Source: CAZWDL01 sp964632995 (lineage in GTDB: Bacteria > Bacteroidota > Bacteroidia > Chitinophagales > Saprospiraceae). Taken from it: a DNA stretch of 20,231 bases. The notes under the pieces were generated by a model. The model was given only the letters and a program-made list of their open reading frames with translations. It was not told the DNA's origin and did no database searches. This document shows positions 8,821-15,346 of the stretch, piece after piece. The translations under genes were made by a program, and so were the position numbers. The first letter of the stretch is position 1, and each line of letters starts with the position of its first letter. The DNA is taken from NCBI GenBank assembly GCA_964632995.1, contig CAZWDL010000130.1, forward strand, positions 1-20,231, given 5' to 3'.

Positions 8821-8925
8821 AAAAAATCACTTGCCTAGCCAAACACGACACTTATTAAACGCGCGTCGTTAAAGCCAAAATCACTAACCTACTAAACCCG
8901 ACACTTTTTAATCTCACCTCGCTAA
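8821..8925 (-). repeat. Two inverted copies of the same intergenic repeat
   Basis: Read on the minus strand, 8872-8821 gives TTAA-CGACG, then AATAAGTGTCG, GTTTGGCTAGG and AGTGATTTT. The unit 8925-8877 gives TTAGCGAGGTGAGAT, then AAGTGTCGGGTTT and TTAGTGATTTT. Both follow the direct units block by block (TTAAGCGACG..., AATAA[C/G]TGTC, CTAGG, GTGnTTTT), only more diverged. The two starts are 54 bp apart on the plus strand (8823 and 8877). Confidence 0.75.
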
Positions 8926-9008
8926 TGGTTGAGGGATTCATGATTACATTACCTCCGCGGTACCGGTTTTGAATAACTCTGAACCCCTGCTTTTCTGAAG
9001 GCTTCTCA

Positions 9009-10007
9009 TCATTCCGGCCGGCAAAGAATTTCCTGCGGGTTCAAGCCCAGGTGCAGAATACGGCTGCCGGTCTGGTTGATCGGATCGACACTTTTTCCGA
9101 TCACGACGCCATGGTCCGGGGCGTGGTATTGCTTGACCAGTTTGTCAAAGGCTGTTCGTACTTCGGCAATAAGTTCGCCTTTTCGGATGTGGTCACCGAT
9201 GCGGGGGAGCACCTGCAGGATGCCACCCTCATCGGTATAGATCCAGTAGGAGTCCTCACAGAGTGTGGTGTGTTCCATAGGGCAATAAATATCGCCTTCC
9301 ATCATACCGATATCATAGATGACATTCCATACGCCGATGAGCGCGTCGTTGACCACATCGAACTGAAAGACGTGCGGGTCTTTTAGTTCTAGCGTGATAG
9401 CCTGTATACCCATGGAAGAGGCTGTTCCCCGGAATGTGCCGTCGTTGGCGGGATTGTGGAGAATGATCTCGGGGTTTTGCAGGCGGGCCATGCGTGAAGT
9501 AGTTTCCTGCGACATATCGGCGCGGATGTACCAGGAGTTGATGCGACCGAAGCTGGCGGTGTGCAGATCGATCAGATAGTCGAAATTTTTCAAAATGCGC
9601 TCGACGATGCGGTAGATATACACCTGGCTGACATCGCCGTCGGGTTTGCCGGGGGCGATACGGTTCAGATCTGTGCCGTCGTTAAATTTCCGCTGCACCA
9701 GCAACAGTCCCGGAACATTCATCACGAGTACGCCGACAATCGTTCCGCTCAGCCTGGTGACGTCAATATCGCGGAAGAGTTTCTGAATGACAGGGATACC
9801 ATTCAGTTCATTGCCGTGGATGGCCGCCGTCAGGCCAAGCACGGGTCCTTCTTCCACACCTCGGGCTACGAGAATGGGCAGGCGCACCGGCTCGCCGATA
9901 CCATCATTGATAATGTGCAGCCAATACTCGCCGATACTTCCCGGCGGCGTTTGCTCGACATGGAGCTCAGTAATAACTTCGGCGCTAAGATCGTTCGGAT
10001 CTTTCAT
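9009..10007 (-). CDS. Succinylglutamate desuccinylase/aspartoacylase-family zinc hydrolase
   Basis: The protein has 332 residues, normal for the family. HGNELNG at 64-70 supplies zinc ligands His64 and Glu67, DLHT at 147-150 supplies His149, and TLELKD around 205-210 supplies the likely catalytic Glu207. Residues ~255-330 form the small beta domain typical of this group. There is no signal peptide, so the enzyme is cytoplasmic. AspA/AstE relatives cleave N-acyl amino acids or similar amides, but the many Bacteroidota homologues have unassigned substrates, so no gene symbol is given. No arginine-degradation or RimK-type partner is seen beside it; it appears to be transcribed alone, with a 484-bp AT-rich spacer upstream. 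Confidence 0.9.
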   Translation of the reverse strand: MKDPNDLSAEVITELHVEQTPPGSIGEYWLHIINDGIGEPVRLPILVARGVEEGPVLGLTAAIHGNELNGIPVIQKLFRDIDVTRLSGTIVGVLVMNVPGLLLVQRKFNDGTDLNRIAPGKPDGDVSQVYIYRIVERILKNFDYLIDLHTASFGRINSWYIRADMSQETTSRMARLQNPEIILHNPANDGTFRGTASSMGIQAITLELKDPHVFQFDVVNDALIGVWNVIYDIGMMEGDIYCPMEHTTLCEDSYWIYTDEGGILQVLPRIGDHIRKGELIAEVRTAFDKLVKQYHAPDHGVVIGKSVDPINQTGSRILHLGLNPQEILCRPE

Positions 10008-10491
10008 CGTTGTTCAACATGTAGCTTATAATCACACGAAGATAGGAATTCTTGCAGGATGGAAAGAGCAGGTAAAAAAGATGACCTCACCGAGGCGTTT
10101 CGGAGAGGCCACTACTTTACACTCACTAGTTTATGAAACTTAAGCCGATGCAGAATTTTTATTTAAAAACTACAAATCGGTTATTTTATTGTTCTTAATT
10201 TCTTCTTTTTATCGGAAGGAAGCAAGTTTTTAAGATAATTTTAAACTCTAAAAATGAATTATTAACAGACTCTTTATTTTTTTCTTTACTTAATAGTACG
10301 CGATCAGGCTAAAAAGGTTGGTTCATTCAAAAAAAAAATTGAAAAATTCCTAACTTTTTTCTTTCCATCACCTATTTCCTGTGAAAATCGCCTGTAATAT
10401 TGAGTTAGGAAGGGAGTAAATCCAGCTGATCCGGCCCTTAGGGAAGGGGTATATCAGGACCGGGAGGGAGCATTAATGTCTGAGGTATTTG
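10008..10491. other. AT-rich intergenic region, no gene seen
   Basis: This spacer is upstream of the zinc hydrolase and downstream of the flavoprotein gene. Bases 10140-10400 are far richer in A and T than the flanking genes, with several A- and T-tracts. An 8-bp inverted repeat, TTCCTAAC (10347-10354) and GTTAGGAA (10404-10411), encloses 49 bases. I find no coding frame, and no clear terminator for the flavoprotein gene. Confidence 0.5.
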
Positions 10492-11811
10492 CTAATCCCC
10501 TTTTTTCCACCACATTTTCACCCAGAACCAGGGCTTGACGAGCTGCTCGCGGAGGTGAAAGTCGGTATAGATGCCGGAGAGGTAATCCATCAGTTGCTGA
10601 TTGCCGTTGATGAGATTGGCAATGGCATTGAGCAGAAAAGGGAAACGGCCGGCGTTTTGCAGGCGGTAGCTGAGTTTCATCTCGGAGCCGAGCACGCGTT
10701 GCACGCGCACGTCGTAAGCGTGGAGGCGCTCCGCGGAAAAATCATTTTCCGCCAGCGCTTTCTCGGCCAGTTCCGCGGCGATGAAGCCGCTGTAAAAGGC
10801 ATTGCCGATACCCTCCCCGGTAAGGGGGTCGATGAGGTGGCCGGCGTCACCGACCAGGAGGTAGTGATCGCCCGAAAGAACGCGTGTTTTGGAGCCGAGC
10901 GGCAATCCATAACCGTACACCTTCCCCAGCAACTCCGCGTTGCGGAACCGGTCGCGGATGAGGGGATGCTCTTTAATCGTTTCATCCAGTAAGCGGCGCA
11001 GGTTAACCTTCCGCCGCTTGATAATATCGGTGCGCATGCCGAGTCCTACGTTAACTTCTCCGTTGGGCAGGGGGAATATCCAAAAATAACCGGGAATTAT
11101 ATTGCTGAGAAAGTGCAGCTCTATGAAGTTGCTGCGATCCATCCCCGTCACCCCCCGGTAGTAGGCGCGTACGGCGCCGGCATGATGGCGGGCATCTTTT
11201 TCCAGATCGGCTTCTTTACGGCTGAAGGCAGAATGCGCGCCGTTGGCCATGATGAGCAGCCGGCAGCGTACGCGGAAGGATCCGGCGGCATCACGCAGCT
11301 CCCAGCCTTCCTTCGTTCTTTCATAGTCTTTGACCTCTACGCCGAGGTGCAAGTCAATATTATCGCGCCGTCGCACCTCCTCGATAAGAAAGTGATCGAA
11401 GTCCATCCGTTTAGAGACGTACCCCGGTGCGGGAGCGGCCTCATTCACCTCATCCAGAAAGGGCAGGCTTACCGGTTTGCCGTTAGGAGCGAAGAATGTT
11501 ACGCCGAAGATACTGCTGTGGATAGGCTCCCCGTGAAAGCGCTGCAGGATATCGGGATCGAGGCGTTTGAGCAGGGTAGTCACCTTGCCGCTGATGGCGT
11601 CGCCGCAAACCTTGTCCCGTGGGAATTCCGATTTGTCGATCAACACCGAGGGGATACCCAGGTAACTAAGGCGGAGTGCTGTAGCTACTCCTCCGGGGCC
11701 TGCCCCGACGATACAGACAGGTGTTTCGATCGGTATCGTCGACCCGCCGTCGGGGAGGGAAGATTCAGTAGGCGTTCTATCTCTTTGCTGCGCTTCTTTT
11801 CCGGTTTGCAA
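10492..11811 (-). CDS. Geranylgeranyl-reductase-family FAD-dependent oxidoreductase
   Basis: The protein has 439 residues. The FAD dinucleotide-binding motif VCIVGAGPGG is at 32-41. RDKVCGD at 65-71 is the family signature after the ribose-binding acidic end. GDAGHLIDPLTGEGIGNA at 321-338 is the second FAD-binding motif. The C-terminus ends with a basic, tryptophan-rich stretch (WFWVKMWWKK) that may associate with the membrane. Family members reduce isoprenoid double bonds in quinones, lipids or pigments or hydroxylate similar substrates; the substrate here is unknown. The 30 residues before the Rossmann fold are polar and non-conserved, so the true start could be a later non-ATG codon, but no other ATG precedes the motif. 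A TAnnTTTG-type box lies 38 bases upstream. Confidence 0.88.
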   Translation of the reverse strand: MQTGKEAQQRDRTPTESSLPDGGSTIPIETPVCIVGAGPGGVATALRLSYLGIPSVLIDKSEFPRDKVCGDAISGKVTTLLKRLDPDILQRFHGEPIHSSIFGVTFFAPNGKPVSLPFLDEVNEAAPAPGYVSKRMDFDHFLIEEVRRRDNIDLHLGVEVKDYERTKEGWELRDAAGSFRVRCRLLIMANGAHSAFSRKEADLEKDARHHAGAVRAYYRGVTGMDRSNFIELHFLSNIIPGYFWIFPLPNGEVNVGLGMRTDIIKRRKVNLRRLLDETIKEHPLIRDRFRNAELLGKVYGYGLPLGSKTRVLSGDHYLLVGDAGHLIDPLTGEGIGNAFYSGFIAAELAEKALAENDFSAERLHAYDVRVQRVLGSEMKLSYRLQNAGRFPFLLNAIANLINGNQQLMDYLSGIYTDFHLREQLVKPWFWVKMWWKKGD

Positions 11812-11848
11812 GACTGCCAGAATTAGGTGTGAATTGTAGTTCCGGTCT

Positions 11849-11856
11849 CAAAGATA
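11849..11856 (-). promoter_or_regulatory. Bacteroidota -7 box (TATCTTTG) for the flavoprotein gene
   Basis: On the minus strand the sequence reads TATCTTTG, an exact match to TAnnTTTG, ending 38 bases before the ATG at 11811. I found no TTG at the usual -33 distance, so this is a one-box match and may be chance. Confidence 0.4.
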
Positions 11857-12268
11857 GAAATTAAACAAATGAATTGGGGTTTTTGAGTTTGTCTTTTGGC
11901 TTTCGCCAAAGGGCGACAATCAGGGTTTTTGAGGAAGGTTAATTGCACGAACCTTTTCCTTTTATCACAACACGACAAAGTAAATCTGCTTTGAAGTGTT
12001 ATTGGCAAAAAAAGGTTCTTTGGGGTCATACGGGAACTATCTCAATCGCATAGCTTCTTGTTTCGGATTTGGAACCAGCTTTAACCACCATTTCAAAGAA
12101 CAATCATTTCTTTTCTTTAAAGTAAAACGAACTCCATTTAAACTGTGTGGCAATCGTTCAAAAAAATACTGTTTTTTGAATCCGCTGAGTCGGCAGGAAG
12201 TATACTGGAAGTGAATTGCAAATAACTCAATGCCTGGACAAATTGAATCACTTATTATCTTGAGCGGC
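11857..12268. other. Intergenic region between divergent genes, no gene seen
   Basis: The sequence is AT-rich and holds only short frames on both strands with no recognisable composition or start context (for example 72 codons at 11996-12214). A 6-bp stem TTTGGC/GCCAAA at 11895-11910 is the only structure noticed. Promoters for the divergent flavoprotein and glycosidase-like genes sit at its two ends. Confidence 0.5.
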
Positions 12269-12302
12269 TTTGAGCAGCCTTCCGTAGCATTTCCTACATT
12301 TG
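12269..12302 (+). promoter_or_regulatory. Bacteroidota-type promoter for the GHL10 lipoprotein gene
   Basis: TACATTTG at 12295-12302 matches the -7 consensus TAnnTTTG exactly, and TTTG at 12269-12272 matches the -33 element with 22 bases between. Transcription would start near 12309, about 30 bases before the ATG at 12339. This argues against the upstream in-frame TTG at 12300, which overlaps the -7 box. Confidence 0.6.
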
Positions 12303-12338
12303 CAGCGTTCGCTGTTTTCTGAATCCTACATTACTGTT

Positions 12339-13940
12339 ATGATGAGTCAAGCTACCTCGAAGAAGATGTCCCAAGCCCGCTCTTTATTATTACTCCTTCC
12401 GTGCCTATTGCTCATCAGTTGCACTACTCCCCGGATGGCTGTAGAAGATGCTGAAGGAGAGGTCCCGCCGTTGCCGGAGCGCGAATTCCGCGCCGCCTGG
12501 GTGGCGACGGTGGCCAACATCAACTGGCCCAGCGAACCAGGGCTGCCGGCCAGACAGCAGAAGGAAGAAGCCATTGCCCTGCTGGATCTACTGGCCAGCC
12601 ACAACTTTAATGCCGTTATCCTGCAGGTGCGGCCACAGTGCGACGCCCTGTACAACAGCCTGCACGAGCCCTGGTCCTATTATCTTTCCGGCACACAGGG
12701 AAGGGCGCCCATTCCCTACTACGATCCGCTCTCATTCTGGATTGAAGAGGCACACCAACGCGGGCTCGAACTGCACGCCTGGCTCAACCCCTACCGCGCG
12801 CATCATCCAAGCGGCGGGCCGGTTTCCGACTCCTCCATTGTCGTCAAACGGCCCGATCTGGCGCTGCAACTGGCCAACGGCTACTGGTGGCTGGATCCGA
12901 GCAAGGAAGGCACCCAGGAACATTCGACCGCTGTGGTAATGGACATCATTCGCCGCTACGACGTCGACGGCATCCACTTCGATGACTATTTCTATCCCTA
13001 CCCTTCCTACAATAACGACGAAGATTTTCCCGACGGTATGAGCTGGCAGACCTACCGCCAGGGCGATGGCAAGCTGTCGCGATCCGACTGGCGCCGGGAG
13101 GCCGTCAATTCTTTTATCAAAAACCTTTATAAGAAAATCCGCAACGAGCGCCCTCATATCAAGTTTGGCATCAGCCCCTTCGGTATCTGGCGTCCCGGCA
13201 ATCCTACTTCCATACAGGGTTTCGATCAGTACGAAGTGCTCTATGCCGACGCCCGGTTATGGCTGCAGAAAGGCTGGATCGACTACTGGACCCCGCAACT
13301 GTACTGGCCCATCAATCGCATCCCGCAGAGCTTTCCCGTACTACTGGGCTGGTGGAAGCGCCAAAATGATAAAGATCGCCACCTCTGGCCCGGCATCCGC
13401 CTCGGCAGGGATAGTACCGGGCAGGCTATCGATGAAATGGTCAACCAGATCATGATCACCCGCGGCATGCTGCCCGACAAGCCCGGCGCCGTGCACTGGA
13501 GCATCGGCCCGCTGATCACCACGCCCGGCCTGGCCGACGCGGCTCTGAAAGGGCCCTACCAAAAGCCCGCTCTCGTTCCGCCCTCGCCCTGGCTCGACAG
13601 ACGCGCACCCAAAGCACCGCAGGTGGAAACATCGCTTGATCAGGATACCCTGCTGGTCGAATGGTCACACCAAAAGGAAAGCGAAGTGTTTCGTTGGGTA
13701 GTCTATATCCAACGGGGCAACAGTTGGTCGTACCGGCTGATGAGTAAAAGGGAGGTATCACTGAAACTGCCGCTCAGCGAAGGGCAAATCACGCTCGATA
13801 CCGGCGCCGGAGAGGCCGCCGCTTCCCCCCAGGTCATCACGCAAATTGCCGTTTCGGCAGTTGACCGGACGGGAAATGAGAGCGCCGTTACCAAAGTGCG
13901 GATCAAACCGGGAGAGACGGCGTTTTCTTCAATGCCGTGA
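12339..13940 (+). CDS. GHL10 / DUF187 glycoside-hydrolase-like lipoprotein
   Basis: The protein has 533 residues. Basic residues, a leucine-rich core and a lipobox (LLISC) mark Cys28 as the lipidated residue, so the protein is membrane-anchored outside the cytoplasm. Residues ~48-370 are a YngK/DUF187 (GHL10) TIM-barrel: EFRAAWVATVANINWP at the start, LQVRPQCDALY around 95-105, AWLNPYRAHH near 147-156, DVDGIHFDDYFYP at 208-220, and FGISPFGIWRPG. The tail from ~420 looks like a fibronectin/Ig-like beta domain. Family members are suspected peptidoglycan or glycan hydrolases; activity is mostly unproven. An in-frame ATG at 12366 would give a shorter signal peptide and is a fair alternative start. 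Its own promoter lies upstream and a hairpin downstream, so it is probably a single-gene unit. Confidence 0.92.
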   Translation: MMSQATSKKMSQARSLLLLLPCLLLISCTTPRMAVEDAEGEVPPLPEREFRAAWVATVANINWPSEPGLPARQQKEEAIALLDLLASHNFNAVILQVRPQCDALYNSLHEPWSYYLSGTQGRAPIPYYDPLSFWIEEAHQRGLELHAWLNPYRAHHPSGGPVSDSSIVVKRPDLALQLANGYWWLDPSKEGTQEHSTAVVMDIIRRYDVDGIHFDDYFYPYPSYNNDEDFPDGMSWQTYRQGDGKLSRSDWRREAVNSFIKNLYKKIRNERPHIKFGISPFGIWRPGNPTSIQGFDQYEVLYADARLWLQKGWIDYWTPQLYWPINRIPQSFPVLLGWWKRQNDKDRHLWPGIRLGRDSTGQAIDEMVNQIMITRGMLPDKPGAVHWSIGPLITTPGLADAALKGPYQKPALVPPSPWLDRRAPKAPQVETSLDQDTLLVEWSHQKESEVFRWVVYIQRGNSWSYRLMSKREVSLKLPLSEGQITLDTGAGEAAASPQVITQIAVSAVDRTGNESAVTKVRIKPGETAFSSMP

Positions 13941-13970
13941 AAGTACAGGAGGAATCTTTTTTCTACATTA

Positions 13971-13998
13971 CCTTGCCTCAGCAAGTAGGCGGTTTTTT
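13971..13998 (+). terminator. Probable intrinsic terminator of the GHL10 gene
   Basis: GCCT (13975-13978) pairs with AGGC (13987-13990), and outer CC (13971-13972) pairs with GG (13991-13992), followed at once by six T residues. The stem is short, but its position 30 bases after the stop and the T-run support the call. Confidence 0.5.
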
Positions 13999-14000
13999 CT

Positions 14001-14177
14001 TCAATAAGTAGAGGTTTCCAAAAGTGCTCCTTCCGTGACGCTGTAATCAGCACATCTGGAACCTGCGTCAGACCAGCTGCCGGCTGGATCACTTCCCTGG
14101 TTATACCATCCGTAAGGAGCCGCTACCAGATCGTGCTCTCCTGTATTATCCAGGTAAAAAAATGATCCCGCCGGCAT
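14001..14177 (-). CDS. Small ORF, 58 aa, unknown; weakly DUF1566-like
   Basis: From ATG 14177 to TGA 14001 the minus strand encodes 58 residues. The sequence opens MPAGSFFYLDNTGEHDLVAAP and continues with a Gly/Ser/Trp/Tyr-rich stretch and one cysteine. The opening resembles the start of DUF1566/Lcl-type extracellular domains (hydrophobic, Asp-x-Thr-Gly, His, Leu-Val-Ala-Ala-Pro), which are normally longer than 100 residues; this is a memory-based match and weak. It lacks a signal peptide. It lies 20 bp after the stop of the 14198-14473 ORF in another frame. The pair could be two small genes or fragments of one broken secreted protein. Confidence 0.4.
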   Translation of the reverse strand: MPAGSFFYLDNTGEHDLVAAPYGWYNQGSDPAGSWSDAGSRCADYSVTEGALLETSTY

Positions 14178-14197
14178 GCAGGCATCAGGTCAGTTGG

Positions 14198-14473
14198 TCA
14201 ACCTCTGCAAACAACCTGGAGGTTTTCCACAGCTACCTGAGTAGTACCATCCTTTGAAATGGTGACGCTGGCGTATACCATAATTTGCAAACCGCCGCCG
14301 AACGGCGCTCCACCGGTGACAATGACTTTTCCCGTACCATTATTCAGGTTGGACACTTCGGTCGATCTGGATTTGAAATGAAACGGGATAGCATTCCCGT
14401 TTTTGCCAACCAGAGTGCCTTTCCAGTCATCCGTAACTCTCATGACATATCTTCCTTCTCCCTGATCGACCAC
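14198..14473 (-). CDS. Hypothetical small protein, uncertain start, possibly frameshifted
   Basis: The frame reads as a beta-rich domain (RYVMRVTDDWKGTLVGKNG, then TGKVIVTGGAPFGGGLQIM and VTISKDGTTQVAVENL) and ends VVCRG. The only candidate starts are a GTG at 14473 and an internal ATG at 14443. Upstream the same frame stays open to a stop at 14548-14546 and encodes plausible protein (SLFIPTADARFSVCGKTTVV) but has no ATG. An ATG at 14535 lies in a neighbouring frame and opens with MKIRFLF. One base lost between 14535 and 14522 would join it to this frame, so the gene may be frameshifted. No family is recognised. A hairpin with T-run separates it from the EthD gene upstream. Confidence 0.45.
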   Translation of the reverse strand: MVDQGEGRYVMRVTDDWKGTLVGKNGNAIPFHFKSRSTEVSNLNNGTGKVIVTGGAPFGGGLQIMVYASVTISKDGTTQVAVENLQVVCRG

Positions 14474-14561
14474 GGTGGTTTTCCCGCAAACAGAAAATCT
14501 GGCGTCCGCGGTAGGAATAAAAAGCGAATTTTCATGGTGATAATTTTACTGAAAAGTGATT

Positions 14562-14597
14562 AAAAAAATTGTTGAAAACGATCTGGTTTCTCGTTTA
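14562..14597 (-). terminator. Possible terminator after the EthD gene
   Basis: On the minus strand AAACGA (14596-14591) pairs with TCGTTT (14581-14576), followed a few bases later by seven T residues (14568-14562). The stem begins at the EthD stop codon. It is short, so the call is moderate. Confidence 0.45.
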
Positions 14598-14909
14598 TTG
14601 ATAGTTCCTTCCAACCAGAATGACCGGCGCTCCGCCCGTGGAAATTCGATTGGCATCGGCGGCAACTTCCTGCATAGCCGGTGAAGCCATAGCCGTATTC
14701 AAAGCGTCTTTTGAATCGAAAGGCATCGTAAACATTTGATAGAAAGCGGGCCTTTCTGTTGAATCATGGATGAATTTGGTGATGGTGTAGGGTTTCGCAT
14801 CGCGTGGTATGCCCATTTTTTCGTGCAGCAGATCCAGGTGATTGCCGTAATCGCCTTCAAATTGTTTGTCATCTTTGGGCCAGGGGTAGAGGACTATTAA
14901 GTTTACCAT
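14595..14909 (-). CDS. EthD-family dimeric alpha/beta-barrel protein
   Basis: The protein has 104 residues, typical for EthD. MVNLIVLYPWP is the first strand, FEGDYGNHLDLLHEKMG carries the conserved His region of the family, and APVILVGRNYQ is the last strand. EthD proteins are small cytoplasmic dimers found beside monooxygenases and other oxidative or tailoring enzymes; their exact role is often unknown. The gene lies on the same strand as the NTF2/epimerase genes upstream but 437 bp away, so it may have its own promoter. A second ATG-containing frame overlaps its start (14903-15217) but looks non-coding. Confidence 0.85.
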   Translation of the reverse strand: MVNLIVLYPWPKDDKQFEGDYGNHLDLLHEKMGIPRDAKPYTITKFIHDSTERPAFYQMFTMPFDSKDALNTAMASPAMQEVAADANRISTGGAPVILVGRNYQ

Positions 14910-14946
14910 GGTAATGTTTTTAAAAAAGCGTTGAGAAATAGATAAA

Positions 14947-14967
14947 GTCGGAAATCGGAAGTCGGAA
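14947..14967. repeat. Three tandem heptamers ([G/A]TCGGAA)
   Basis: GTCGGAA, ATCGGAA and GTCGGAA follow one another without gaps. The array lies about 40 bp upstream of the EthD start codon. It is short and may be a simple-repeat slippage site. Confidence 0.7.
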
Positions 14968-15056
14968 AAAGTAAACCGGGGCTAATGCCTGGGAGCAGCA
15001 GGAAATGGAATGCTTTTTTCATGAATTCAGGTGTTATTTGGGTTGTTTTAACTGTT

Positions 15057-15082
15057 ATGTTGTATGGCCTACAACATTTTTT
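15057..15082. promoter_or_regulatory. Perfect 8-bp palindrome with T-run: operator or plus-strand terminator
   Basis: ATGTTGTA (15057-15064) and TACAACAT (15070-15077) pair exactly around TGGCC, and T residues run from 15077 to 15082. On the plus strand this has terminator form, but no plus-strand gene ends nearby. It lies about 150 bp upstream of the EthD gene, so a regulator site is also possible. Confidence 0.5.
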
Positions 15083-15346
15083 CACTGCCCCGTCCATGCC
15101 CATAAAATATTTTACGCTCTTCCGTTCATCATTGATTTTCCCAAGATGTTGGTAGTCAAAGAATGTATAACTTAGTTCCCGGTGGACTACTGCCTCGGAC
15201 CTGACTGCCCGAAGCATATCTTTGATTGACCGAAAATTTTGCCGTCAAAAGCGTATTTTATGCTGACGTCGAAATGGTTTGAATCGAGTATAGCTTTTAG
15301 AGCTTATTGTATGTCAAGAAAGCGTCTTGGCTGTGTCGTTCCCGCC

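Larger units (their letters stand above)
8488..9008. other. Intergenic spacer carrying a four-copy repeat cluster
   Basis: This 520-bp spacer separates two minus-strand genes and must hold the promoter of the phosphoesterase gene. I see no ORF worth naming. Its centre (8641-8925) is filled by four related repeat units and a hairpin, listed separately. A box TATTCTTG on the minus strand near 8512-8505 resembles TAnnTTTG with one mismatch, about 18 bases before the start codon; this is weak. Confidence 0.6.
14910..15346. other. Intergenic region, no convincing gene
   Basis: A 104-codon open frame (15217-14903, minus) fills much of this region, but its composition is irregular, it overlaps the EthD start and has no recognisable motif. 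An inner start at 15022 (MKKAFHFLLL) looks briefly like a signal peptide, but its frame ends after 39 codons. The region holds a heptamer repeat and a perfect palindrome, listed separately. Confidence 0.5.

Noticed and set aside
8641..8925. Possible CRISPR array
   Set aside because: The units are diverged, contiguous and partly inverted, with no unique spacers between identical repeats.
11996..12214. 72-codon plus-strand frame in the divergent spacer
   Set aside because: The protein is Lys/Phe/Asn-rich as expected for translated AT-rich spacer and has no motif or credible ribosome site.
14903..15217. Minus-strand frame of 104 codons upstream of the EthD gene
   Set aside because: It overlaps the EthD start in another frame, has irregular composition and no motif. 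The internal MKKAFHFLLL start ends after 39 codons.
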